A stretch of DNA of 64,000 nt from Pyrus communis. Taxonomy: Eukaryota > Streptophyta > Magnoliopsida > Rosales > Rosaceae. The stretch lies in NCBI RefSeq assembly GCF_963583255.1, contig NC_084808.1, positions 7,897,501 to 7,961,500 of the forward strand, given 5' to 3'. The position numbers were made by a program, and so were the translations under genes. Below are positions 35,290 to 45,402 of the stretch, piece by piece. The notes under the pieces were generated by a model. The model did not search any database, had not been told where the DNA came from, and worked only from the letters and a program-made list of their open reading frames with translations. Positions within the stretch are counted from its first letter, which is position 1, and every line of letters starts with the position of its first letter.

Positions 35290-36480
35290 CGTCGAGCTGC
35301 TTGAGTCTTCGGGTTTTGATGTAGCGGGAGGTCACGCATGGTACTTCCTTATATTGTAGGTGTTTCATTGCTTTTCGATCTTTTTGTCATTCATGGTAGT
35401 GAGGGTATAGCTACCCTTGCCACCTATTCTGCTGATCTTGTATAGACCTTCCCAGATGGGATCCATTTTTTTGGGGCCTTATCTGGGAACAATGGTGAAG
35501 GTTTTTCTTAGGACTAGATCCCTATGCTGGAACCGCCGGATCTTAGCCCTTTTGTTATAGTTTGAGATGAGCTGTTACTGGTAGGCTACGACGCTGGTGA
35601 TGACCTTCTCGCGTTTCTCCTCTGCCAGATCTAAGTTTGTGGCCATCTCCTTACTATTCTACTCAATGCTTGGCAATAGAGTGCTAATACTTAGCACGAT
35701 GACATTGGAAGGAATGATTGCTTCTGAACCAAATGCCAAAAAGAAAAGGGTCTCACTGATTACTCATCGTTTAGTTGTATGATACGCCCATAAACATCCA
35801 GGGAGTTCATCTGGCCATTTTCCCTTCGTGTCGGATAGGGATTTTTTTAGGCAGTAGAGAATTGTCTTATTGGATGTTTCGGCCTACCTTAGGGATACCT
35901 TAACGTGGACTTGTGCTACTTGATGTTATATTTCTAGAAGAACTTTGCCAAATCTTTACCTACGAATTGCAGACGATTGTCTGTGACAATGGATTGAGAG
36001 ATGCCAAATCAGCAAAGAATGCTCCTTCATATAAAGCGCTCTATGTTCTTCTGAGTTATGGTTGTCATGAGCTCTGCCTCCACCCACTTATTGAAGTTGT
36101 CAGTTGCCATAATTATCATGCCTCTACCCCTAGTAATAAGCGCCATTGTACCTACCAAGTCGATTGCCCATTACATGAACAACCAAGGACTCATCTGGGA
36201 GTGTAGTTCGCTGGTAGGTAGTGTTAGTACTGGCTTGTAGCGTTGGCAGCAGCCGCACTTTTGTACTAACTCCTTAACATCTTGATGCATGGTAGGCCAA
36301 TACTAGTCTGCATTAAGACCTTTATGTGCTAAGGATTAACCTCTAGAGTGATTTCCACAAACACCTTTGTGGATTGAACTTAGAACCTTTAGATCGTTTG
36401 GAGGTGCTAAGCAGCGGAGATATGGTTCAGTGTAGAATCTTTGAACGAGAATGTTGTTCCACATGTAGTAACATGCTGCC
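35290..36480 (-). pseudogene. Tat-type integrase remnant (element J)
   Basis: Only fragments in shifting frames remain, but they fall in the right order on the minus strand. They are a zinc-finger region YWPTMHQDVKELVQKCGCCQ (near 36250-36310), a core with ATDNFNKWVEAEL and FGISQSIVTDN (36000-36110, second catalytic Asp), NLDLAEEKREKVI (near 35600), and a C-terminal module with FQHRDLVLRKTF..PIWEGLYKISR (35430-35540). Several stops and frameshifts exclude function. The LVLRK..WEG..Y-type ending is characteristic of Tat/Ogre integrases. Confidence 0.75.
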
Positions 36481-36776
36481 TTTGTTTGGAGCTTTCTAGA
36501 CTCCAATATTTCCATAGCGAGTGTGCCATTGAGCAGGTAGTCTATAATGAAATCTTACCAGTTTGGAGTTGTAGTAACCTGTGACACCTTGGTTGCTAGT
36601 TATGCCTCTATGCTTGGCTTGTTTAGATATTCCACCGGAATGGAGCATTTGAATTGGTGGTTGAGGGCGGAGCCTAGGCAGATTAGCGCGTTTGCATGGG
36701 TGTTGTCTGCCCGCGGAACTTAAGTGAGGGTGTAAGTCTGAAATGCCTCAAGTTGCTTTCGTACCTTTTTTAAGTA

Positions 36777-36990
36777 TTATACCACATTCCAATGTTTTTC
36801 TGTGTACACCCCAATAGTTTGGCTAGTGATTAGCTGAGAATCAGAATGAATTGCAATCTTTTTGCCAGCCAAGTCTTTTGCTATTTGGAGGCCTGCTAGT
36901 AGGGCTTCATACTTTGCTTTGTTGTTGGATGCTTTGAAACCTAGAGTGATTGCATGCTCAAGCATCGAACCGTCTAGGGTGACAAGGATA
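36777..36990 (-). pseudogene. RNase H, C-terminal part (element J)
   Basis: The minus-strand frame encodes HAITLGFKASNNKAKYEALLAGL (catalytic Glu region) and KIAIHSDSQLI (Asp), typical of the extra RNase H of Tat-type elements. Its N-terminal part is at 44522-44686 on the other side of K. A stop at 36777-36779 follows HWNVV. Confidence 0.85.
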
Positions 36991-37607
36991 ACGCCTGATA
37001 GAAGCATATTTAGGTGACTTAGTTGGCTTGTTTTCGTACATTTATGTTGTTAGTTCATAGTTAATTTAGTAGTTTAAGCTATTTTCGTGTGTTTTTAGGT
37101 TCATATGGCTAAGGAAGCAAAAAGGTGCATTTTGGAGCAAAATTGGGCTTGGAATGGATAGCATATGCTTGGAGCAAAAGGAATGGACGAAATTGAAGAC
37201 TTAAATATGTTAGGATTCCTAATTAAAGAAGGATTCCTAATCAAAGAATGATTCCTAGTCAAAGAAGGTTTCCTACTAGAAGTAGGAAAGTTAAGCCAAG
37301 GTTTACTATTTTGGTTTAACCTTTCCTAATCCTAAATAGCCCTAAGTTCCAGCAACTTTGAAGGTACCTTATGTATTTTAGGACACAAACCAAAGATCCC
37401 TTGCACTATCCTAGTCCTTGCCGCATATATCCTTACCCTTTTCCTCCAAAATCTGCCATATATCTTCTTTCCCTTTTTATTCTAGTCAATGCCGCAACTT
37501 TCTTTCCCTTTTCCATTGGGATTCTGATTTGTTACCCTTTTTCCTTGAGGATTTGGAGCTAAAAACCTTCCCAAATTAATTACTTATTGCCTTAACCTTT
37601 CTCCCTC

Positions 37608-37616
37608 TATATATAC
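37608..37616 (+). promoter_or_regulatory. TATA-like box in K's 5' LTR
   Basis: TATATATAC lies ~140 bp ahead of the conserved CCGCAACAAAGAAGG leader block. The equivalent is at 43223-43230 in the 3' LTR. Confidence 0.55.
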
Positions 37617-38744
37617 ATAATTTGCCGCACATATTGGAGACTCTAGACATCTATACAGATCTATACGAATTATTCCTCATTCTCCCCATTCATTCAGCCA
37701 TCAGCCACCCCCTACCACCATCCAACCTATCCATCCATCACCATAATTCATACCTAAACACCCTGGTGCCGCAACAAAGAAGGCAAAAGAAGAGAGGAGA
37801 AGCCTTGGACGTTTTGGCCATTCAAACTTGGATTGTTGGAGCGTTTCTAGGTGTATTCAATCTTTGTTTTCAATGTTTAATTTATATTCTCTTTGTTTTG
37901 TTGTAAACATGAGGAGCTAAACTTGTTTTAGCTAGGGGAGACTTTGAAACCATGATTATATTTGCAATATGAATTGATTAATTCCAGTTGTGATTTCATA
38001 AATTGTGAATGCAATTTACTTAACCGTTTGATGGATAACTTATTCTTATTTGTTGATTAAGGGTGCACACTTAATTTGCATACTTGAATTTGGTGCTAGA
38101 ATATAAGGGAGTTTCACATAATCTTTACAAACTTATATTCACAAGTAGTTAAGGTTGTTTTCACAATCATGTTAAGTAAATTCCTAGCATGAGTATCATG
38201 ATGTCATAGTTACAAGTGCTTTGTCACTACTTATGATTTTCATAGAACGTAATGATCTTTGATTGTATCTCTATTATGATGTCATGTAGGGAACTTTTGA
38301 AGAATGCTTTAGGTTGTCGTATGATGTCATCCAATCCAATAACTAAAGGAAAATCTGAGGCTTAATTAGTGATGTCACGGTTAATCTGGGGTGTTGAGGT
38401 TCATGGTTTATCCAAAAACAACTGGAAATCAATTTGTATGCAAGTGTGTCATGTGTGGAGAAGGACCCTCTAGCTAGCTAATCACCCATCCATATACCCA
38501 AATTCGTTCATAACTTTGTCTAGTTTAGTTTCTGTTTTGTTTTAATTCAAATTTGTCAAAACCAAAACCCTCCTTTGTTTTAAGTGTCAATTAGGTTAGA
38601 ATCTGAGCTATTGTGTGTTTTTAACTGTTTTGAGTCAAAAACCAATTCTATTTTCGTCCAAATTGAGTCCTAGAGTCTAGTTTGAGTCTTTTTTATTGTT
38701 TTGTGTTGTTTTGAGTCTTTTAAGTTTGTTTTGAGTCATATAAG

Positions 38745-39030
38745 TGTCACATTCCGGCCCGGGGCGGACCACTTCCCAGGCTCGCTCCATCACCGTAGCA
38801 CGATATTGTCCGCTTTGGGCCCCGACCACTCCCTCACGGTTTTGTTTTTGGGAACTCACGAGCAATTTCCCAGTGGGTCACCCATCATGGGAGTGCTCTC
38901 GTGCGCTACTCGCTTAACTTCGGAGTTCCCATGGAACCCGAAGCCAGTGAGCTCCCAAAAGGCCTCGTGCTAGGTAGAGATGAGAATATACATATAAGGA
39001 TCACTCCTCTGGGCGATGTGGGATGTCACA
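38745..39030 (-). mobile_element. Cassandra TRIM solo LTR with 5S-rRNA-like sequence, TSD ATAAG
   Basis: A 286-bp insertion present in K's 5' LTR and absent from its 3' LTR. Ends are TGTCACA..TGTCACA, with perfect ATAAG duplications at 38740-38744 and 39031-39035. The minus strand carries GAACTCCGAAGTTAAGCG and ATGGGTGACCCA, conserved segments of plant 5S rRNA (the pol III internal promoter region). This is the hallmark of the Cassandra TRIM family. It inserted after K. Confidence 0.9.
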
Positions 39031-39221
39031 ATAAGTTTAGTTAAGAGTCTTTTGAGTTTGTTTAAGTGTTTTGAAGCAGATTTTTGTATCTTTGAGTCAG
39101 TTTTCATTAGATTAGCAATCCCTCCTAATCCCCGGCCTAGAACGATCCCTACTTATATCTATACTACAATTGTCGAAAAGAGGGTTTAATTTGTGTGCTA
39201 TTATATATCACATCAAATTTT

Positions 39222-39240
39222 TGGCACCGTTGCCGTGGAT
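39222..39240 (+). promoter_or_regulatory. Primer binding site of element K (tRNA-Asp-like)
   Basis: TGGCACCGTTGCCGTGGAT begins 7 bp after the 5' LTR. It matches the complement of the 3' end of plant tRNA-Asp except at two positions (TGGCGCCGTTGCCGGGGAT expected). tRNA-Asp priming is typical of Athila elements. Confidence 0.8.
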
Positions 39241-39357
39241 TAGCAACTTTGCTAATCCCCAGTTGTTTCCCTTTGTTTCTGTGTATATATTTTAGTTTTA
39301 GTTTCTGATTTGTGGTTTGTTTTGTTTTGTTGATTTTAGGTACTAGAGAAGCAAGAC

Positions 39358-39552
39358 ATGGCACTTGATAATGCTTCTCTTTTGTCACAACTCATGGAAA
39401 GGTCCCAAATGCAAAGAGTTGGTACATTTGATCATAATCAATCAAGGAACGACATGTTTTCGAATACTTACAATTCGGATTGGAGTGATCATTCAAACTC
39501 TATGTGGTGGGAACCTCAAAATGTTCAACAAAGGATATTGGCAGCCATATGA
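39358..39552 (+). CDS. Gag remnant, first part (element K)
   Basis: A 64-codon ORF starting at ATG 39358, 18 nt after an acceptor-like TGATTTTAG. It contains FSNTYNSDWSDHSNSMWWEPQ, the counterpart of the SNTYNPGW..HPNFSW motif of Athila Gag, so the capsid-domain portion normally upstream has been lost. A frameshift near 39545 in AAGGATATTGG moves the coding sequence to the next frame (39572-40396). Confidence 0.65.
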   Translation: MALDNASLLSQLMERSQMQRVGTFDHNQSRNDMFSNTYNSDWSDHSNSMWWEPQNVQQRILAAI

Positions 39553-39571
39553 GGAGTTCTATTAAAGACCT

Positions 39572-40396
39572 ATGCAGCCACCACAACCTCATATACAATA
39601 TGCCCAACCAAACTCAGGTTCGTCAATAGATTATAATCAAATTCTTAATGAATTAATTTCTTTGGTGCAGGGCTCACAAAATCAAGCCAAGGAGGCTCAA
39701 CAAGGAGAATGTTGGCAGCCATATGAGGAGTTCTATACAACACCTATGCAACCACCACAACCTGTCCAAACAAATTCATGTACATCTTTCTATAATGATA
39801 TGCTTATTAAGTTACTCACCAATTTGTCTCAGGGGCAAGAAAATCAAAACGAAGCAATGCAAAATCAAGACAAAAGGTTGGACCACTTGGAAAAGCAAAT
39901 TGGGCAGATAGCGGAATTCGTAGGGCAATTCCGAGACCAAGGCAAGCTCCCTAGTTCAACCATTATCAATCCAAAGGGAGGGTTCGAATCTGCCAAAGCA
40001 ATCACCTTGAGGAGTGCAAAAGAAGTTGGCATTAATCCAAAACCATCCACAACAAGTCCAAATGAAGATGAGAGGCTGCAATTGGAAGAGCAGGAGTCAA
40101 GCAAGGTCGCGGCAAGGGTAGAAACACCCTTGCCGCAACCACCTAGAGACCCTAATGCATCCAATTCATCCAATTCGGCCACTAGAGGTAAGTTGGGTTC
40201 AAATTTGATTAATTCTAACCCCATTCCACCCAATGTCCCTATTTCTTGCATGTTCATGATTTCCAAGGAAGAAGAAAGTGAAAAAGACATCTTGGAAGCC
40301 CTTCCAAAGGTGAAAAGTAGGGAATATCAAGAATTCATCAAAGAGGACGTTCTTGAGACAAACAACCCCAAAGAAGTTAAATTTTATGACACATGA
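39572..40396 (+). CDS. Gag remnant, C-terminal part (element K)
   Basis: 274 codons, Gln/Pro/Asn-rich. A WQPYEEFY..PMQPPQP segment occurs twice at the DNA level (~39540-39592 and ~39713-39764). LDHLEKQIGQIAEFVGQF and NPKGGFESAKAITLRSAKEVG match the end of Athila Gag, where AITLRSGKEL is usual. An acidic tail ends at a TGA (40394-40396), and the same frame continues to 40642. No zinc knuckle is visible. It may be a translated non-capsid Gag remnant or simply decaying sequence. Confidence 0.65.
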   Translation: MQPPQPHIQYAQPNSGSSIDYNQILNELISLVQGSQNQAKEAQQGECWQPYEEFYTTPMQPPQPVQTNSCTSFYNDMLIKLLTNLSQGQENQNEAMQNQDKRLDHLEKQIGQIAEFVGQFRDQGKLPSSTIINPKGGFESAKAITLRSAKEVGINPKPSTTSPNEDERLQLEEQESSKVAARVETPLPQPPRDPNASNSSNSATRGKLGSNLINSNPIPPNVPISCMFMISKEEESEKDILEALPKVKSREYQEFIKEDVLETNNPKEVKFYDT

Positions 40397-40405
40397 CAAG
40401 GAATA

Positions 40406-40642
40406 ATGCTCACACCAAATCTGTCCAAGTGCAAAGTTCCTGAAACGTTCAAAGAAGTGGTGTTTATCCTTGAGTTCTTGTTGGAGCACATAGGTAAGCC
40501 ACCTCTTCCAATTTCAATTTCGTTTTATACTAACAGGTTGTTGATGATTCAGGCACCCAATCTTGAATCTAAACCATTACCGGATCATTTCAAGTATCAC
40601 CTTCCATTCAAAGATCAATTCCATGCCGTGGGTTCCAATTGA
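40406..40642 (+). pseudogene. Deletion scar joining pre-RT segment to pol C-terminus (element K)
   Basis: In frame with the preceding ORF. It holds APNLESKPLPDHFKYHL, equivalent to the APTLELKPLPNHLKY pre-RT segment of B. Within about ten codons it passes to FHAVGSN and stop, the last residues of pol in A and B. Everything between (RT, RNase H, integrase) has been removed by an internal deletion with the breakpoint near 40592-40618. Confidence 0.85.
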
Positions 40643-40851
40643 GCCTAACAAGAGAGTTCGTCCGGCTAGAAGAGGTTAAAGCAAGCGCTTCTTGGGAGGC
40701 AACCCATGCATTCAACTAGAGACGACTTAGGCAATTCAAACAATTTATTCCATACACTCAGATTTGCGTTCCTAACTCTCCCTCTTTGTTGTTTTTTATT
40801 TTGTCAAATTCCTTAGTTTTTGTTGTTTGTTTGAATGTGAGTCTTTGTTTG

Positions 40852-40900
40852 AAACATTGAGGACAATGTTTGATTTAAGTGTTGGGGGGGGGGGGGGGGG
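40852..40900 (+). promoter_or_regulatory. Hairpin plus G17 internal polypurine-like tract, element K
   Basis: AAACATTG/CAATGTTT stem (40852-40859, 40864-40871), loop AGGA, then AAGTGTT and 17 consecutive G (40884-40900). Confidence 0.6.
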
Positions 40901-42560
40901 TAAACAAGCTATTTTTGCATGATTTTCGTGGGATTTTATCACCTACCACTTCTAATCTTGTTTCTCACTGTTTTTAAGTGTTTTTAGTGTGTTTTGAAGT
41001 GTTTTTATGTGTTTGGATCAGAAAATACGAAAATTTACAAAAAAATTGCAAAATAGTTTTAAAAAACCCCAAAAGAGTTGTTTTAAAGTTGTTTTCGTGT
41101 GTTTGTTTGTGTCCTAGGGTACCTTCCAACATAATGATGAGGATTTGGTTTTAAATTGCGTGACTATTAAAGAATGTTGTAAACATGGATGGAAGTTTGA
41201 TTTACGCTTTGGTTTATGCTTGGTTATGGTTATAGTTTATGAATTCACATGTAATTACAAAGAGAAAATCAGTTTTTGTAACATGCTTGAAGGAAGGAAC
41301 TCAAACTAAAGCTACATCCTTGAGAGACTTGAGCCTATAACGTTCTTTGGAGAGTATAATCTGTGATTTCTTGTTTTCTAAAGTCGTTGCATGATCTCAT
41401 CCTTCTTTGCTTGGTTGCTACTTAGAATGCATCTTATCATTACAGTTCCAAATACTAGAACTCATGCCCATTTCATTCCAAGCATGATATTGATTGCATA
41501 ACATACAATAAGATGAAGTTGTTAGTCAAGCCAAAGCCAAAAAGCCTAACCCTTTTCATATGTATTGTAGGATTAACCCTTTTGAGCCTTTTCAAGCCTA
41601 TTTTCTTTGTTAGCCACACCATCCTTACCTAGCCTAGATTAGGACTTTCCATACCTTTGTTCTTAAAGGATAGTGAAGCATGACTTAGAATGGACTCCTT
41701 TTGATCAATATATTGCAGAAAACAAGTGTGGGGGAAGGTAATAGGGCACGGCAAAAGAAGGAAATAAAGAAAAAAAAATTCGTGGAAAAATAAAAAGAAA
41801 ATAAAAAAGTGTTGAAAAGAAAGAAAAAGAATGAGAAATAAGTGAGAATGATCTCACAAGTGTTGGTTGTTGAAGGAAGGGTCCAAAAGTTCGAAATTTG
41901 ACCCTAAATGTTGCATGGATCTTCCCTTGTGTTAAAAGTTAATTTCTGCCATCAAAAGTGAGTTTAAGTGTCAATTTCATTACTTTGCTTCCTATTGCTT
42001 TAAGAACCTTTGTTTATCCTTTACCTTTCCTTGTTAGCCATTACCCTTAACCCCGTTACAACCCTCAACTTCTATCTTGATGTTATGTGTTCAATATGTG
42101 GAGTTTGAATTTGGTATGAGCATATGGAATCACTGGTTCTCATTCTAAGTAGTAGGCATTCCATTCATGAGATCATATACATGTCATTGTCGTAAATCCA
42201 GAAAATGATTTCTTTGATATAACATATTTGAGTGTTAGTCTTCATATTTAAATCAATCTTCTCACATATACCTAGTGTAGGGTGTGTAGTTAGAAATTCT
42301 GTGTGAAAATTGAGAGCATTTTAGTGAGGAATTGAGGGAATTCTCTAAGGCATGTTACTACATTCAAAATGTTGTTTTAATTGATTAAATGTGAACTAGT
42401 AAGTGGTAACTATGGTTAAGTGTTTGCTAAAGTGTAAAGAAAGCTAGAAAACGTGGGAATGATGTTCTTTGACATGTCATGTGCATTGGAAATCCCTAAG
42501 GTAATTGTTGGATGGTTTAGAGTTTGTTTTGATTGTGTTCTTTTTGTTTCTTTTGTTTTG

Positions 42561-42600
42561 TTTTGCTCGAGGACTAGCAAAAGCTAAGTGTGGGGGAATT
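42561..42600 (+). promoter_or_regulatory. Polypurine tract with upstream hairpin, element K
   Basis: TTTTGCT/AGCAAAA stem with loop CGAGGACT, then AAGTGTGGGGGAATT directly before the 3' LTR. Confidence 0.8.
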
Positions 42601-44516
42601 TGATAGGAGCATATTTAGGCGACTTAGTTGGCTTGTTTTCGTACATTTATATTGTTAGTTCATAGTTAATTTAGTCGTTTAAGCTATTTTCGTGTGTTTT
42701 TAGGTTCATATGGCTAAGGAAGCAAAAAGGTGCATTTTGGAGCATTTTGGAGCAAAATTGGGCTTGGAATGGATAGCATATGCTTGGAGCAAAAGGAATG
42801 GACGAAATTGAAGACTTAAAGATGTTAGGATTCCTAATTAAAGAAGGATTCCTAATCAAAGAAGGATTCCTAGTCAAAGAAGGTTTCCTACTTGAAGTAG
42901 GAAAGTTAAGCCAAGGTTTCATATTTTGGTTTAACCTTTCCTAATCCTAAATATCCCTAAGTTCCAGCAACTTTGAAGGTACCTTATGTATTTTAGGACA
43001 CAAACCAAAGATCCCTTGCACTATCCTAGTCCTTGCTGCATATATCCTTACCCTTTTCCTCCAAAATCTGCCATATATCTTCTTTCCCCTTTTAGTCTAG
43101 TCAATGCCGCAACTTTCCTTCCCTTTTCCATTGGGATTCTGATTTGTTACCCTTTTTCCTTAAGGATTTGGAGCTAAAAACCTTCCCAAATTAATTACTT
43201 ATTGCCTTAACCTTTCTCCCTCTATATATACATAATCTTCCGCACATATTGGAGACTCTAGACATCCATACAGATCCATACGAATTATTCCTCATTCTCC
43301 CCATTCATTCAGCCATCAGCCACCCCCTACCACCATCCAACCTATCCATCCATCACCATAATTCATACCTAAACACCCTGGTGCCGCAACAAAGAAGGAG
43401 GAAGAAGAGAGGAGAAGCCTTGGACGTTTTGGCCATTCAAACTTGGATTGTTGGAGCGTTTCTAGGTGTATTCAATCTTTGTTTTGTTGTAAACATGAGG
43501 AGCTAAACTTGTTTTAGCTAGGGGAGACTTTGAAACCATGATTATATTTGCAATATGAATTGATTAATTCCAGTTGTGATTTCATAAATTGTGAATGCAA
43601 TTTACTTAACCGTTTGATGGATAACTTATTCTTGTTTGTTGATTAAGGGTGCACACTTAATTTGCATGCTTGAATTTGGTGCTAGAATATAAGGGAGTTT
43701 CACATAATCGTTACGAACTTATATTCACAAGTAGTTAAGGTTGTTTTCACAATCATGTTAAGTAAATTCCTAGCATGAGTATCATGATGTCATAGTTACA
43801 AGTGCTTTGTCAATACTTATGATTTTCATAGAACGTAATGATCTTTGATTGTATCTCTATTATGATGTCATGTAGGGAACTTTTGAAGAATGCTTTAGGT
43901 TGTCGTATGATGTCATCCAATCCAATAACTAAAGGAAAATCTGAGGCTTAATTAGTGATGTCACGGCTAATCTGGGGTGTTGAGGTTCATGGTTTATCCA
44001 AAAGCAACTGGAAATCAATTTGTATGCAAGTGTGTCATGTGTGGAGAAGGACCCTCTAGCTAGCTAATCACCCATCCATATACCCAAATTCGTTCATAAC
44101 TTTGTCTAGTTTGGTTTCTGTTTTGTTTTAATTCAAATTCGTCAAAACCAAAACCCCCCCCCCCCTTTGTTTTAAGTGTCAATTAGGTTAGAATCTGAGC
44201 TATTGTGTGTTTTTAAGTATTTTGAGTCAAAAACCAATTCTATTTTCGTCCAAATTGAGTCCTAGAGTCTAGTTTGAGTCTTTTTTATTGTTTTGTGTTG
44301 TTTTGAGTCTTTTAAGTTTGTTTTGAGTCATATAAGTTTAGTTAAGAGTCTTTTGAGTTTGTTTAAGTGTTTTGAAGCATATTTTTGTATCTTTGAGTCA
44401 GTTTTCATTAGATTAGCAATCCCTCCTAATCCCCGGCCTAGAACGATCCCTACTTATATCTGTACTACAATTGTCAAAAAGAGGGTTCAATTTGTGTGCT
44501 ATTATATATCACATTA
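42601..44516 (+). mobile_element. 3' LTR of element K
   Basis: TGATAGGAGCATATTTAGGC to ..TATATCACATTA, 1916 bp. It lacks the Cassandra insertion and 29 bp near 43480. A run of 10 C at ~44155 replaces ACCCTCC of the 5' LTR. Confidence 0.93.
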
Positions 44517-44521
44517 ACGCC

Positions 44522-44686
44522 TGCTCCCGAGCCCTTGTAGTTGGATGCATCATCGACATGTAAATGCCAGAAATCTTCATTGGGTGAAGCAGGATTGGCT
44601 AGGATGTGCTCGGTTGCCTCTGAGGCATCGTTGGGTCGCTTTGTTGCGTCACCTAAGCTAGGCGTGAAGGCGCGGTAGAGAGCCAT
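44522..44686 (-). pseudogene. RNase H, N-terminal part (element J)
   Basis: The minus-strand frame contains WHLHVDDASNYKGSGAGV, the first catalytic Asp segment of a Tat-type RNase H. It breaks off exactly at K's target duplication and resumes at 36990. The ORF begins further up in a linker (MALYRAFTPSLGDATK..). Confidence 0.85.
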
Positions 44687-45012
44687 AGTGCTGGGGTCAT
44701 GTTACACGCAGCAAAAAGTGCTCAACTGCCGGTATTGGGCCACTTTAGAGCTGAATTATGGAGTAAGAGTCGGCTAGGGTCTTGTGATACGCATCAGGAA
44801 ATGGTGCTCAACTACTGGTACATGTTGCTCATATGTAGAATCTTCTGGGGCGACGAGAACAAAACATGTACCCTTGGCATGCTTTTTGGGCTGAGTTGTT
44901 TCGTTCGTCAGAAAACTTTGCATCCGCTAGTGTCTGTGCCTTTATTGTCACACATCTAGATTAGATGGAATAGTGTGTGATGAAGATGACTACATGCGTC
45001 TGAAGGTATAAC

Positions 45013-45264
45013 TTAAGCTTTCGGGTTGCAAGAATTGTCGCCAAAGTTAGCTTTTGAATTTCTGGTAGCTGGTTTCCGCATCGATGAGAGCTTTTGAATT
45101 GTGGAATACAGGTAGTCGGGCCCCAACTCTTCTCGTATAAGGGCAGAGCTCACCGCTACTTCTGAGGCTGCTAAGTAAATGCATAAGTCTTCCGCTGCTT
45201 CCGGTTTGGATAATAGAAATGTGATGTCGGGTACTTTTTCAAGTCCTTGAATGTGCATCAACAA
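45013..45264 (-). pseudogene. RT connection / first RNase H segment (element J)
   Basis: Minus-strand codons with LLSKPEAAEDLCIYLAASEVAVSSALIREE match the connection segment after RT in Tat elements (usually ..LYLAVSDxAVSAVLVREE). Upstream it abuts the end of gag (YALWDEA near 45275), so protease and nearly all of RT have been deleted. Confidence 0.75.
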
Positions 45265-45402
45265 GCCTCATCCCAAAGTGCATACTTCTCTGCCAGAGCG
45301 AAAAAGTATGTCATAGTTATATCTTCTTTCATGATCACCTTTTAGAACAGCGGGTGGTCTGCTGCAAGTCATTTTAAGAAGGCTGCTCTAGCTATTGAGT
45401 CA

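Larger units (their letters stand above)
36996..39215 (+). mobile_element. 5' LTR of element K, containing a Cassandra solo LTR
   Basis: TGATAGAAGC to ..TATATCACATCA, followed directly by the PBS. 2220 bp, or about 1.93 kb without the Cassandra insertion. It keeps a 29-bp stretch near 37870 that is missing in the 3' LTR, lost there between two CTTTGTTTT repeats. Confidence 0.93.
40643..42600 (+). other. Non-coding 3' tail of element K
   Basis: Complete tail with G-rich tracts at 40879-40900, 41723-41737 and 42588-42600 (spacing 0.84-0.87 kb). It has an A-rich segment at 41755-41835 and no ORF. Confidence 0.8.
36996..44516 (+). mobile_element. Non-autonomous Athila-derived element K with both LTRs, TSD ACGCC
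   Basis: 5' LTR 36996-39215, PBS 39222-39240, remnant gag 39358-40396, a deleted pol scar, the non-coding tail with three G-rich tracts, PPT, and 3' LTR 42601-44516. Perfect ACGCC duplications lie at 36991-36995 and 44517-44521. It interrupts J's RNase H. The two LTRs are nearly identical by eye apart from indels and the Cassandra insertion, so K is relatively young. It lacks protease, RT, RNase H and integrase and would need a helper element. Confidence 0.95.

Noticed and set aside
38860..38960. 5S rRNA gene
   Set aside because: Only conserved segments are present, within a 286-bp unit with LTR ends and target duplication. It is Cassandra, not an rDNA unit.
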